Assembly (NCBI RefSeq): GCF_000426545.1
Contig: NZ_KE384536.1
Span: 100,163 to 164,162 of the forward strand
Length of the DNA stretch: 64,000 bases
Reading direction: 5' to 3'
Source of the DNA: Paenibacillus massiliensis subsp. panacisoli DSM 21345
Lineage (GTDB): Bacteria; Bacillota; Bacilli; Paenibacillales; Paenibacillaceae
Notes under the pieces: model-generated
What the model was told of the DNA's origin: nothing
Seen by the model: only the letters and a program-made list of their open reading frames with translations
The model's database searches: none
Position numbers and translations under genes: made by a program
In this document: positions 1 to 9,030 of the stretch, in pieces
Position numbering within the stretch: position 1 is the stretch's first letter
How the letters are laid out: every line of letters starts with the position of its first letter

Positions 1-2
1 CT

Positions 3-281
3 GTCACCCGCGAGGAAGCAGCTGTGATTATCGCGGCCTATATGAAGGATACGGGAATCTCGTTGACTGCGCAGGCTGAGGGGCAGACTCGGCCTGTGTA
101 TGAGGATGACTCTGAGATCAGCTCCTGGGCAACAACACAGGTACAACAGCTGCTACAGGCCGGGATCATGACCAGCAAGGATGATCAGCATTTTGCACCG
201 AAGACACCAGCTACTCGTGCCGAGATCGCCAGCATGCTAACCAAGGGGTTGAACCTTGACTCCACTGGAAAGCAGGAATAA
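3..281 (+). CDS. SLH-domain surface protein, C-terminal end (partial)
   Basis: The reading frame is open from the left edge, so the start lies outside the window. The visible 92 residues open with TREEAAVIIAAYM, the end of one S-layer-homology repeat. A nearly complete second repeat follows, with the usual WA, GI, F-P and TRAE-A-ML landmarks. SLH repeats bind pyruvylated secondary cell-wall polymer and anchor surface proteins. The stop is 3 bp before the NEAT-domain gene, so the two are probably one operon. In related Gram-positive bacteria SLH proteins near isd-type genes can carry NEAT heme-binding domains, but the N-terminal domains of this one are not visible. Confidence 0.85.
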   Translation, partial: VTREEAAVIIAAYMKDTGISLTAQAEGQTRPVYEDDSEISSWATTQVQQLLQAGIMTSKDDQHFAPKTPATRAEIASMLTKGLNLDSTGKQE

Positions 282-284
282 CGG

Positions 285-1277
285 ATGTCCAGGCGATATT
301 TCACTTCAATCGTCACAGTAGGCTTGGCCTGCATGCTGCTTGTGGTGATAGGTCCGCTATTCGGAGGTACAGCGACTGCCGCTGGGCTGGATAAAGGACT
401 ATACCTTTTGGACAACAAGACTTATTACACGAATCCAGACACGGGCAAGGTAGATGATGGCGGTGACACCTCCATTGGTAACGGCATGAGCCGGAATGTC
501 ACCTACTCCAAGTCCCTGCTGGAGGTTCGAGACGGCAAGTACCTGGTCACGCTGAGAATGAAGATGATCTCGTATATTAGCAAGGTTACTATTCATGTTC
601 AGAAGTCCAAGGGGGACGGGGATGCTTACTCTCCTGTATCGTTCAAAATTACCGGAGAGAACAAGGCAGAGGATACCCGCGACTATCAATTCGAGGTCAG
701 TGACCCGACCCTGTTCATCAAGCCAGTCATCTATGTGGAGCCTATGGGGCGTGATGTCGTGTATTTCGTCAGCCTGCTTGAGGATTCAGCTCAGCCAGAC
801 AATGGGTCCTTCCAAGCCTATAACCAGACTAGCAAGCAGCAAACGTCCGCGGCTGAGCCAGATCTACCGCAAGGAATCAGTATAGAGTCGAGCGACAATT
901 CGGTTAGTCACAACAAGTCCGCTGCCTCAACTTCTGGTTCAACGGCTAACACCAAATCTGGGAATAGCGGTACCCCTCAGGGGGACTCATCTTCGGAACA
1001 CAAGACTGACAAGAATGACAAGGCTGGTAAAACAGATAAAGCAGGAGACGCGTCTTCCAAGCAAAAGCAAAATGCGACTCCAGCACTTCCAAGTGAAGGG
1101 AAGCAATCGACAGCCGGTACAGTCAACTCAGCCAATACAGCCAGTCAAGCTAATAAGGAAAAGCAATCCGTACCAACGGCGGCCAGCGCTTCCTCCTCAA
1201 CATCAGGCGCAGAAGCTCAGGACTCCACTGATCTGACTGCTAACAAAGCTCACTCCTCTGCCCAGCAAGCTTTCTGA
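285..1277 (+). CDS. NEAT-domain heme-binding surface protein, N-terminal part (frameshifted)
   Basis: This reading frame has 330 codons. A signal peptide (about residues 1-33, ending near TATAA) is followed by a single NEAT-like domain at about residues 40-165. The domain core runs from DGKYLVTLRMKMISYISKV to a C-terminal VVYFVSL strand. After it comes a long Ser/Thr/Lys/Ala-rich linker that is probably cell-wall spanning. NEAT domains bind heme or hemoproteins and pass heme to an IsdE-type lipoprotein, and such a gene follows directly. The frame ends at TGA 1275-1277. The expected C-terminal membrane anchor lies in the +1 frame just downstream (up to 1650), so the gene appears broken by one extra base near 1271-1273. 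The rest of the heme-uptake set is intact. Confidence 0.72.
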   Translation: MSRRYFTSIVTVGLACMLLVVIGPLFGGTATAAGLDKGLYLLDNKTYYTNPDTGKVDDGGDTSIGNGMSRNVTYSKSLLEVRDGKYLVTLRMKMISYISKVTIHVQKSKGDGDAYSPVSFKITGENKAEDTRDYQFEVSDPTLFIKPVIYVEPMGRDVVYFVSLLEDSAQPDNGSFQAYNQTSKQQTSAAEPDLPQGISIESSDNSVSHNKSAASTSGSTANTKSGNSGTPQGDSSSEHKTDKNDKAGKTDKAGDASSKQKQNATPALPSEGKQSTAGTVNSANTASQANKEKQSVPTAASASSSTSGAEAQDSTDLTANKAHSSAQQAF

Positions 1278-1650
1278 GCAACAGGCCCCTGAGCAACATA
1301 CTGAGAGCGGAGACACGAATCCGGCAGGTGAACCCAGCTCATCTGCCGAGCAGATGGATGCAGCCGCCAAAGACGGAACTGTCGCCAACGAGCAGGCAAC
1401 TGAAGGAGTAGCAGCACCCATAGCGACAGATATCATTGCATCCGGGGCAGACGTTAGCGATGATGAAGTAGGAATCGTAGAGTTCGATCAGAACGGTGCC
1501 CGTCAGAATGAGCGTGCTGCCTCTGCAACGGAGAAAGAAGGTAGTGGAAGTGGATCACTGCTCTCCATGCCCGCACTGCTACTAGTACTGCTTGCAGTAT
1601 GTGCAGCAGGCCTGTATTTAATGAAGTTAATGAAGCTGCGGAAGAAGTAA
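1276..1650 (+). pseudogene. C-terminal part of the NEAT-domain protein (membrane anchor), out of frame
   Basis: Read in the frame that starts SEQQAPEQHTE and continues to 1650, this segment carries on the same Ser/Gln/Glu/Ala-rich linker as the preceding gene. It ends with a hydrophobic segment (SLLSMPALLLVLLAVCAAGLY) followed by KLMKLRKK, a classic C-terminal membrane anchor with a positive stop-transfer tail. Removing one T from the TTT at 1271-1273 joins it smoothly to the upstream frame (QQASEQQAPEQ), giving one protein of about 455 residues. No convincing ribosome binding site or start precedes it, so it is more likely the displaced end of the NEAT gene than a separate gene. Confidence 0.7.
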
Positions 1651-1737
1651 CAGACTGGGAATTCAGATGATTTATCTTGTGAGATACAGCTAGAAAAAAA
1701 CTGGAGCGGAGTTGTCCAGCTAAGGAGTCGGAATGAC

Positions 1738-2631
1738 GTGTTGAAGAAACGAATAACCCTCTTCCTGTGTGCCGCCATGTTGGCGATGCTTCCCGCCTGT
1801 GCAGTACGCGCCAAAACAGATTCAAATGCTGAAAGTACACAACAGACGCGGATTATTAGCACCTCAGCGGCATTATGTATGATACTGGATAAGCTGGAGC
1901 TTGACCTGGTAGGCGTACCGGACACTGCCTTCACTCTGCCTGAGCGCTACAAGGACTCTGTTCAGATTGGGCAGCCCATGACACCCGATCTGGAGATCAT
2001 TAAGTCCCTACGCCCGACAGATGTGATCAGCCCAAACACCCTGCAATATGATCTGAAGCCCCAATACGAAGCCATCCAAGTACCCGCTACATTCGTGAAT
2101 CTGGGAAGTGTCGAGGGTATGCTGAAGAGCACCGAGCAGCTCGGGGTAAAGTATGATCGCACGAAGCAGGCTGAGGTGCTACGACAGCAATTTGAGGCGT
2201 ACATGGCAGAGCTGCGCACAGATATCGCAGATCAAGCCAAACCAAAGGTGCTCATACTAATGGGTCTTCCAGGCTCGTATATGGTTGCTACTGAAAAATC
2301 CTATGCCGGCAATCTGGTCAAGCTGGCTGGTGGAGATAATGTGCTGAAGGATCAGGAAGAGGCATTGTTAACACTCAACACGGAGGCCCTCTCCAAGCTT
2401 GATCCGGATATTATTCTGCGCACCTCCCATGCCATGCCAGAAATGGTGCAAGAGATGTTCCGTGAGGAATTTGCCACAAGTGATATCTGGAAGCATTTTA
2501 GAGCCGTGCAGGCTGGTAACGTATACGATCTGAGCAATGAACGCTTCGGCATGAGCGCCAACCTGAACTACCAGGAAGCGCTGGATGAATTGAGAACGAT
2601 ATTCTACGGAGAGCCTGCGCATGAATCATAG
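1738..2631 (+). CDS. isdE: Heme/iron ABC transporter substrate-binding lipoprotein (IsdE-like)
   Basis: The product is a 297-residue lipoprotein of the class III (BtuF/FecB/IsdE) binding-protein fold. The GTG start at 1738 is preceded by AAGGAG about 10 bases upstream; TTG at 1741 is an alternative. The lipobox LPAC puts the lipidated cysteine at residue 21. The RIISTSAALCMILDKLELDLVGVP opening and the SKLDPDIILRTSHA segment fit the periplasmic-binding-protein-2 family that captures heme or iron-siderophores. It sits between the NEAT protein and the permease, whose start overlaps it by 11 bases, so translation is probably coupled. Heme is the favoured ligand because of the NEAT neighbour, but this is inferred from context. 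Confidence 0.82.
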   Translation: MLKKRITLFLCAAMLAMLPACAVRAKTDSNAESTQQTRIISTSAALCMILDKLELDLVGVPDTAFTLPERYKDSVQIGQPMTPDLEIIKSLRPTDVISPNTLQYDLKPQYEAIQVPATFVNLGSVEGMLKSTEQLGVKYDRTKQAEVLRQQFEAYMAELRTDIADQAKPKVLILMGLPGSYMVATEKSYAGNLVKLAGGDNVLKDQEEALLTLNTEALSKLDPDIILRTSHAMPEMVQEMFREEFATSDIWKHFRAVQAGNVYDLSNERFGMSANLNYQEALDELRTIFYGEPAHES

Positions 2632-3613
2632 TCTCACACTGAAAAGGAAACTTGCCCACTGCATTGCGCTGACTGTACTACTTATTATTCTGGTGGGCAT
2701 AGCCGTGAATCTGGGTAGCATCCAGGTGACGTATTCGGAGCTGTTCAGGGGACTATTCATCGAATATAACGAGATGGTAGAGATTATATATGATCTGCGC
2801 TTTCCGCGAATCATCATCTCCCTGCTGTCTGGAGCCGCATTAGCGGTATCTGGCGTACTGCTGCAGGCCGTTATGAAGAATCCCTTGGCTGATCCCGGTA
2901 TTATAGGGATTTCCAGTGGTGCGAATCTAACAGCCGTGATCGTGATTATGTGGTTCCCTCAACTGTACTTTCTCAGCCCCCTGTTCGCCTTTATCGGCGG
3001 GGTGGCTGCCTGCGCTCTCGTCTTCCTCTTCTCCTGGCGTGGTGGCTTTCAGGCGCTGCAGATTATTTTGACTGGTATTGCAATCCATGCCGTCTTCACT
3101 GGATTACTGGATGCGCTAGGGTATATGACCGGGGGCAAACAGAGCATCGTCATGTCGATGGTGCGATCCAATATTTCCATGAAGACCTGGGATGATGTCC
3201 GAACGCTGGCTTATTATGTGCCCCCTGGCTTGTTATTAGCATTCTTCACGATTCGTTATTGTAATCTGCTGGGGCTGGAAGAGAAAGTCATTCGTAATCT
3301 CGGCGTACGTGTAGCCAGTGTTAGACTGTGTGTATCAGCCGTAGCTGTGCTGCTGGCGAGCATCTCCACAGCTGTGGCGGGTACGATGGCCTTCGTCGGC
3401 CTGATTGCCCCACATATTGCTCGCCTGTTGGTAGGCTCTAACCATAAGTGGCTCATTCCATTCTCGATCCTACTTGGGAGCTTCACCGTACTGCTGGCTG
3501 ATACGCTTGGCCGTTATGTAGCAAGACCTTATGAAATTCCCGCTTCCATTGTTATGGCTGTTCTGGGTGGTCCCTTCTTCATCTTCCTGCTCTGGAGGAA
3601 GACCCGGAGATAA
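2621..3613 (+). CDS. isdF: FecCD-type iron/heme ABC transporter permease (IsdF-like)
   Basis: This is a 330-residue polytopic membrane protein of the FecCD/BtuC permease family. The family signature LRFPRIIISLLSGAALAVSG is near residues 47-70, followed by LLQAVMKNPLADPGIIGISSGA. The segment GTMAFVGLIAPHIARLLVG near residue 265 is the region that contacts the ATPase. About ten hydrophobic segments are visible. The start overlaps the isdE-like gene by 11 bases. No ATP-binding subunit follows; a terminator and a new promoter region come next. As in several isd systems, the permease probably borrows a FhuC-type ATPase encoded elsewhere. Confidence 0.88.
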   Translation: MNHSLTLKRKLAHCIALTVLLIILVGIAVNLGSIQVTYSELFRGLFIEYNEMVEIIYDLRFPRIIISLLSGAALAVSGVLLQAVMKNPLADPGIIGISSGANLTAVIVIMWFPQLYFLSPLFAFIGGVAACALVFLFSWRGGFQALQIILTGIAIHAVFTGLLDALGYMTGGKQSIVMSMVRSNISMKTWDDVRTLAYYVPPGLLLAFFTIRYCNLLGLEEKVIRNLGVRVASVRLCVSAVAVLLASISTAVAGTMAFVGLIAPHIARLLVGSNHKWLIPFSILLGSFTVLLADTLGRYVARPYEIPASIVMAVLGGPFFIFLLWRKTRR

Positions 3614-3712
3614 AGGGCAGAAATACGAAACTGCTGGCACTTTTAATGTTTTGAACAAAACAATCTGAAGCAGTTCATCCCTTCGTTCGTTTGGCTCGAT
3701 ACGTCAAAATTA

Positions 3713-3755
3713 AAAGGATCATCGTTTCTCGTCGAGAAGCGGCGATCCTTTTTTC
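3713..3755 (+). terminator. Intrinsic terminator after the heme-uptake operon
   Basis: AAAGGATC at 3713-3720 pairs with GATCCTTT at 3744-3751. An inner TTCTC-GTC-GAGAA hairpin sits between them, and a T-run follows. It lies 100 bases past the permease stop and closes the operon. Confidence 0.75.
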
Positions 3756-4001
3756 CACTTATTCAAAATCCCCATTCATAGTATCCCACAGTCGCTCTAG
3801 TACTTACTTTCCTCGTAAAAATGAAGGCCGTCATCCTATATTCCGAATACTTGTTCCCCTTGCAACCTCAATAGCTGGTATAATATCAAGTAATTATATT
3901 CAACTCGATCAGGTTAACTACGCTTGACCAACTATAATTTAGATCAAGTTCATATCTTGATTGCCTATCACCAGATTTGAAGATTAGGGGATTACCTTAC
4001 C
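3756..4001 (+). promoter_or_regulatory. Gene-free stretch with a candidate extended -10 promoter
   Basis: Between the terminator and the SWIM gene there is AT-rich DNA with no plausible gene. TGGTATAAT at 3876-3884 is a good extended -10 element, but the matching -35 region is poor. A second TATAAT occurs near 3932. Either could drive the SWIM/SNF2 pair. Nothing else stands out. Confidence 0.35.
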
Positions 4002-5621
4002 ATGAGTACACATTCAGAAAGGAATCTAACGGAACAGCATTGGCATACCTTAATTCGTCAGGTAGCTGATACCTTCGACGATCTTACCATTAAGCGTGGC
4101 TTCTCTCTATTTACCCAGGGGCGGATTAAGGAGATTGAATATCCTCCTGGATTGATCTGCGCAGTCGTGGACGATAAGGAGCCTCAAGAGGTTGTCATAC
4201 AGCTGAACACCGTTGAGCAGAGCCGCTGTACCTGCGGTATAGAGGGCTGCAAGCACATGATTGCTGCACTGCTAGGCTATACGAAGGCTCACGAGGGGCC
4301 TATCCCTGCCATTGTCAATGCAGGCATAAGCCCTTCTGCAAGAAAAGGCCAGCTGACGGAGGGCAATACTGTTGTTGTGGATCTGGCAGAGCGCCCCATA
4401 CCGACATGGCACGAATTGTTTCGTCAATGCACAGCCTCCTTCCGGTTGCATGCACCTGACGGATTGATGATTCATGAAGCGGTAAATTCTATCCTAAGAC
4501 TGCAGCCCCAATGGTCGTACCAGATGGAGCGATTGTATCTTCTTCATGCACGCCTGTATGTGCTGGAGCAGCTTATTCGCCCTCTTCATGAGCGCGGTCG
4601 GTCGGCGCCTTACCATATTAGTTATCATTTGCAGGTAGCGATGGACGATCAGAGTACCTTGATTATGCAGATGCTTAAGGAACCCCTGGAGAGCGTTACG
4701 GAGGCGGATCGCTCCTACTATCTACCACGCCTAGACGAGACACTAGACTACCTGCGGCGCCTACTGCTGATTGAGCCTGTGCAGATTCAGTTATACTCGG
4801 ACTTCTACGACTTGTTCTGGCAGCAGTGGCTAAGACCGCAATGGATTGATTCATCTAAGGGCACCATGACACTTAAGCCGATGGAAATGGAGCTGGCACA
4901 GCTCGAAGCAGCCTATGAGGTGGCTGGGAGTACACGCTCAGCATCACGACTCCAATTGGCCCAGAGCCGCATGTTCTGGGGAATGCAGCAGGATGAGCAG
5001 GCTAGACAATTACTGCAGGACGCCGCTCAAGCCAGAGAAGCTGCTGGAAGACAGCTGCTGCGCTACCTGGGGGAGCTCCAGCAGAGTGCAAGCTGGCTCC
5101 AATTACAGGAGTGGCTACTTGCTTTCCCACCCCAGTCAGGCTCAAGTCTACTGCGCTCAAGTCAGCTCAAGGTGTATGCATCGTACTGGGAGGAGGTTCT
5201 CCTCCATCACCCGGAAGCAGAGCAACAGATGTGGAGCACGCTGGCTGGCCTGCCAGGCAAGGGAAAAGCGTTGTACACTGAATTGCTGCACACGCATAGA
5301 GAATGGAGACGCTGGATTGACTTCCAGCTCAGCACAGGTGCCGAGCCGCTGGATTATCGAGTGAGCATGCTTCAGCCTATAGAGAAGGATGCCCCTGAAT
5401 TACTTCTTCCCTGGTATCATCAGGCTGTCGAGCGCTACATTGTCCAGAAGAACCGAACCTGCTACAAGGCTGCAGTCAAGCTTATGAAAAGATTGTCCAA
5501 GCTCTACACCAAGCTGAAGCGGACAGAGCGATGGGATGATTTCTTGGCTGCCTTCCTTAATCGTCACAGTCGTCTTCGGGCGCTGCAGGAAGAGCTGCGC
5601 AAGAGCAAATTACTCTCTTAG
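4002..5621 (+). CDS. SWIM zinc-finger protein (partner of SNF2 helicase)
   Basis: This 539-residue protein carries a SWIM zinc-binding motif, CTCGIEGCKH (C-x-C-x4-C-x-H), near residues 76-86, preceded by the usual beta-rich lead-in (VVIQLNTVEQSR). The rest is predicted helical without a family motif I recognise. SWIM domains bind DNA or proteins, and in Bacillus the same arrangement (YwqB-like SWIM protein next to YwqA-like SNF2 helicase) recurs, which suggests a functional pair. The helicase gene follows after 48 bases without a terminator, so they are probably co-transcribed. The ATG at 4002 has a purine-rich AGGGGAT about 10 bases upstream. Confidence 0.85.
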   Translation: MSTHSERNLTEQHWHTLIRQVADTFDDLTIKRGFSLFTQGRIKEIEYPPGLICAVVDDKEPQEVVIQLNTVEQSRCTCGIEGCKHMIAALLGYTKAHEGPIPAIVNAGISPSARKGQLTEGNTVVVDLAERPIPTWHELFRQCTASFRLHAPDGLMIHEAVNSILRLQPQWSYQMERLYLLHARLYVLEQLIRPLHERGRSAPYHISYHLQVAMDDQSTLIMQMLKEPLESVTEADRSYYLPRLDETLDYLRRLLLIEPVQIQLYSDFYDLFWQQWLRPQWIDSSKGTMTLKPMEMELAQLEAAYEVAGSTRSASRLQLAQSRMFWGMQQDEQARQLLQDAAQAREAAGRQLLRYLGELQQSASWLQLQEWLLAFPPQSGSSLLRSSQLKVYASYWEEVLLHHPEAEQQMWSTLAGLPGKGKALYTELLHTHREWRRWIDFQLSTGAEPLDYRVSMLQPIEKDAPELLLPWYHQAVERYIVQKNRTCYKAAVKLMKRLSKLYTKLKRTERWDDFLAAFLNRHSRLRALQEELRKSKLLS

Positions 5622-5669
5622 TCACCATCAGGATTATATTCTTCACATAAATAAGGATGCGATCAGAGT

Positions 5670-8600
5670 ATGGAGTTTAATTCAGTTATAGATACCATGA
5701 CGGTGCACGTGCATATGACCGAATATGGCGATGCCCTTATATATGGTCAGGATGGCTTACAGCGGCCCTTGGAGGGCATGGTGCTCAAGCAGCGTCTCTT
5801 CGCATGGGACGAGACATCCTATTACGGGACGGAGCTAGGGGTTCAGCAGGCTGGAGATACAGAGATTGTTCTACTTCCTGCGGAGCAGGTGCTTCCGTTC
5901 TTCGCGGCTGGGGCTTGGCCAGTCCACATCGAATGGCATTGGAACGAGGATGCCACCCGATTACAGCGGCTGGCCCCTCTGCTAATAGGCTGCTTGAGAG
6001 CAGGTCATTATGCTCCTGATCTACAGAGCTTTCGAAACGGCTCTCTTCACTGGTCACCCGATCCCAAGGCACTGAAGCCTTCAGAGCGAAGCCTAGTGAA
6101 GGAATTAAGAGTGAAGCGGAAAGAAGTCGAGCAACAAGACTCCGGCTTCGCCCAAGGCATCCTCGCTGCCTTCTCAGCCAGCGTATTTCATGAATGCTAT
6201 GGTACGCAGGAGCAAGCAGCAGATCTTCGCCGTGATTACCCGGCATTGTTCGCGACGGAGGGTGTATGGGAAGGTATGGATGAGCAGACCTGGCTAGCTC
6301 ATATTGGTTGGACAGCAGAGACCATGCCATTCCGACCACTTCTGCAGCTGCTGGAGCCCATCATCGAGAGCGAAATGACGGACGCTGATATGTCTGAAGC
6401 GAATTCTGTTGACACCGCTCATCCTGAGCCCGAATGGCACCTGCAGTTGGTGCTTCAGGCCATACACGATCACGCAGAGCTATACCCGGTATGGCTGGAT
6501 AGAGATGGACAGGCCCACGGCTCCTGGCCCGAGCTATGGACTGCAACGATACGTGAGCGCTCAGAGAGCTGGACGCAACGAATTCAAGCTTGTCTGCCTG
6601 GAATTACCCAGCAGGCCATTGAACGTGCTGAAGGTTCGTCCATACTGGACAAGCCGCTGAGCAACCTGGAGGCCTGGCAGTTCCTGACGGTCGACAGCAA
6701 GCGATTGCTGGAGAGCGGCTGGCAAGTATTGCTGCCGGCCTGGTGGGAGGCCGCTTCACGACGCAAACCGCGGCTTCGTGCCAAGCTGCAGGAGGGTGAG
6801 GGTGAAGCCCGTGGACGCTCCTTCTTCGGACTGAACAGCCTGATTGAATTCGACTGGCGTATCGCAATCGGTGAGCAGGAGCTATCTGAGGAGGATTTCG
6901 CAGCCCTGGTCGCTCGTAACGAGCGGCTCGTCCGCTTCCGTGAGCAATGGATTCCACTCGATCCCGCTCTGCTGGAGCAGATTCGTCAGGCTATGCGAAG
7001 CATGAATCGCAAACGCGGGTTATCGTTCCAGGATGTGCTCCAGCTGCAACTACGCGGCGGTTATATCAGGATCGCATCCGAGGGCGAGACAGAGGCAAGC
7101 GACGGTACTGAGGATGCATCCCGGCTGCAGCTGGAGGTGGAGCTGAATGATCATCTGCAGCAGGTGATCGAGCGGCTCACCCAGCAGTCAGACTGGCCGC
7201 TCTTGCCTGCTCCGAGTGGACTACAGGCTGAGCTGCGCTCCTACCAGCTGCAAGGCTTCTCGTGGATGGCATATATGCGTTCTCTAGGCCTTGGTGGATG
7301 TCTGGCGGACGATATGGGTCTCGGCAAGACCATTCAGTTCATTACCTATCTCTTGCATGTCAAAGAGACCCGACAGGCCGCCCTATCATCTGCTGACCAT
7401 GGCAAGAGACATGAAGCTACATCTGATGAAGCTCAGATAACGGATACCAGTCAGAGGACTCGCCCTTCTCAGACGACGGAAGCAGAGTACAATAGCACAT
7501 CTCTACCTTCTTGGCTGGCCGAACATGCTGAGCCGGGCGCCTCACTTCTGATCTGCCCGACCTCTGTACTTGGGAACTGGCAAAAGGAGCTACAGCGCTT
7601 CGCACCCTCTCTGAGAATAATGCTTCACTATGGGAGCGGGAGAGCCAAGGATGCCGAATTTGCTACTACGGTTGCAAGTGCCGATATTGTGCTTACCTCC
7701 TTCGCCACGGCTGCCCTTGATCAGGAGCTGCTGCAGAAGTTCACTTGGGAGTCGCTCTGTCTGGATGAAGCACAAAATATCAAGAACGCTCAGACCCGTC
7801 AATCCGCAGCTGTTCGTACCTTTCCTGCCAAGCACCGTATTGCCTTGACGGGCACACCGATTGAGAATCGGTTGGCGGAGCTATGGTCCATCTATGACTT
7901 TGCTAATCCAGGCTATCTGGGTAGCGCACAGGCCTTCCAGAACCGATTCGCAAAGGCGATCGAGAAGGACGGAGACGAGCATAAGACAGCAGAGCTGCAG
8001 AAGCTCGTACAGCCCTTCATGCTCCGGCGCAAGAAGAAGGACCCTACCATTCAATTGGACCTGCCTGACAAAAATGAAATGAAGACCTACATTCACCTGA
8101 CGCCAGAGCAGAGCGCACTCTATGATCAGACTGTGCGTGAACTGATGTCCCAGGTTCAGGTGCTGGAGGGAATGAAGCGCAAGGGTGCCATTCTCTCAGC
8201 TCTTACGAAGCTAAAGCAGCTGTGCAACCACCCTGTACTGCTGACCAAGGAAGACATCTCCTCCACCATGTCTGGTGCTACTAGCCTAACCGAAGTGGAG
8301 CAGGAGATGAATGACGCTGCAATGATTGCCCGCTCATCCAAGCTGGAACGCCTCCTCGGCATGGTGCAGGAGCTACGGGAAGCGGATGAGCGCTGTCTGA
8401 TCTTCACGCAATATTTAGGGATGGGCAATATACTACAACAGATATTGCAGCGTGTTCTCGGTGAGCCAGTGCTGTATCTGCACGGCGGCACCTCGAAGAA
8501 AGCCCGTGACCGAATGATTGATGAGTTCCAGTCTGATGCTCTCCCCCCCTCAACACGCCCTGCCGTATTCATCCTGTCGATCAAGGCAGGCGGGGTCGGC

Positions 8601-8903
8601 TTGAATCTGACGGCTGCCAATCATGTCTTTCATTTCGATCGCTGGTGGAACCCGGCTGTCGAGAACCAGGCGACCGACCGTGCGTACCGAATGGGCCAGA
8701 CCAAGGACGTTCAGGTGCACAAATTCATTGCCTTGGGCACGCTCGAAGAACGTATTGACGAGATGCTTGAGAGCAAGCAGCAGCTTAGTGAGCATATCAT
8801 CTCCAGCTCCGAGGGCTGGATTACGGAGCTTACAACCGAAGAGCTGGGCGAGCTCATTACGCTCCGCAAGGATTGGACAGCCTCAGACGCCTCAAGGCCT
8901 TGA
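5670..8903 (+). CDS. SNF2-family DNA/RNA-polymerase-associated helicase (YwqA-like)
   Basis: This is a 1077-residue SWI2/SNF2 ATPase. After a long N-terminal region with a bacterial SNF2-associated domain, motif I (DDMGLGKTIQ) is near residue 547, motif II reads DEAQ near residue 697, motif III LTGTPIENR near 726, and motif VI QATDRAYRMGQ near 1000. Both RecA-like lobes are therefore complete. Related proteins translocate on double-stranded DNA or associate with RNA polymerase. Between motifs I and Ia there is an unusual hydrophilic insertion of about 50 residues (Ser/Thr/Glu/Gln-rich, nucleotides about 7375-7530). The upstream partner is the SWIM-finger protein. Confidence 0.93.
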   Translation: MEFNSVIDTMTVHVHMTEYGDALIYGQDGLQRPLEGMVLKQRLFAWDETSYYGTELGVQQAGDTEIVLLPAEQVLPFFAAGAWPVHIEWHWNEDATRLQRLAPLLIGCLRAGHYAPDLQSFRNGSLHWSPDPKALKPSERSLVKELRVKRKEVEQQDSGFAQGILAAFSASVFHECYGTQEQAADLRRDYPALFATEGVWEGMDEQTWLAHIGWTAETMPFRPLLQLLEPIIESEMTDADMSEANSVDTAHPEPEWHLQLVLQAIHDHAELYPVWLDRDGQAHGSWPELWTATIRERSESWTQRIQACLPGITQQAIERAEGSSILDKPLSNLEAWQFLTVDSKRLLESGWQVLLPAWWEAASRRKPRLRAKLQEGEGEARGRSFFGLNSLIEFDWRIAIGEQELSEEDFAALVARNERLVRFREQWIPLDPALLEQIRQAMRSMNRKRGLSFQDVLQLQLRGGYIRIASEGETEASDGTEDASRLQLEVELNDHLQQVIERLTQQSDWPLLPAPSGLQAELRSYQLQGFSWMAYMRSLGLGGCLADDMGLGKTIQFITYLLHVKETRQAALSSADHGKRHEATSDEAQITDTSQRTRPSQTTEAEYNSTSLPSWLAEHAEPGASLLICPTSVLGNWQKELQRFAPSLRIMLHYGSGRAKDAEFATTVASADIVLTSFATAALDQELLQKFTWESLCLDEAQNIKNAQTRQSAAVRTFPAKHRIALTGTPIENRLAELWSIYDFANPGYLGSAQAFQNRFAKAIEKDGDEHKTAELQKLVQPFMLRRKKKDPTIQLDLPDKNEMKTYIHLTPEQSALYDQTVRELMSQVQVLEGMKRKGAILSALTKLKQLCNHPVLLTKEDISSTMSGATSLTEVEQEMNDAAMIARSSKLERLLGMVQELREADERCLIFTQYLGMGNILQQILQRVLGEPVLYLHGGTSKKARDRMIDEFQSDALPPSTRPAVFILSIKAGGVGLNLTAANHVFHFDRWWNPAVENQATDRAYRMGQTKDVQVHKFIALGTLEERIDEMLESKQQLSEHIISSSEGWITELTTEELGELITLRKDWTASDASRP

Positions 8904-8922
8904 GAACTCGAGGATTGATATT

Positions 8923-9030
8923 GGCATTTTGCATAAATCCGATTGTTTCCGCTACAGATTCGTCTGCAATCGACACCATGTCCTGCCAGACCTTAACGAA
9001 TGGTTATGGATTTATGCAAAATGCCTTTTT
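8923..9030 (+). terminator. 18-bp perfect inverted repeat with a long loop and T-run
   Basis: The arm at 8923-8940 (GGCATTTTGCATAAATCC) is perfectly complementary to 9008-9025, with 67 bases between, and TTTTT follows at 9026-9030. Inside the loop CAGA-TTCG-TCTG (8955-8966) forms a small UUCG-type hairpin, enclosed by GATTG/CAATC. Its position 20 bases after the helicase stop fits a terminator, but the long structured loop is unusual. Confidence 0.6.

Noticed and set aside
1265..1285. Programmed +1 frameshift in the NEAT gene
   Set aside because: TTC TGA lacks a good slippery codon and there is no upstream SD-like stimulator as in prfB. A sequence error or mutation is simpler.
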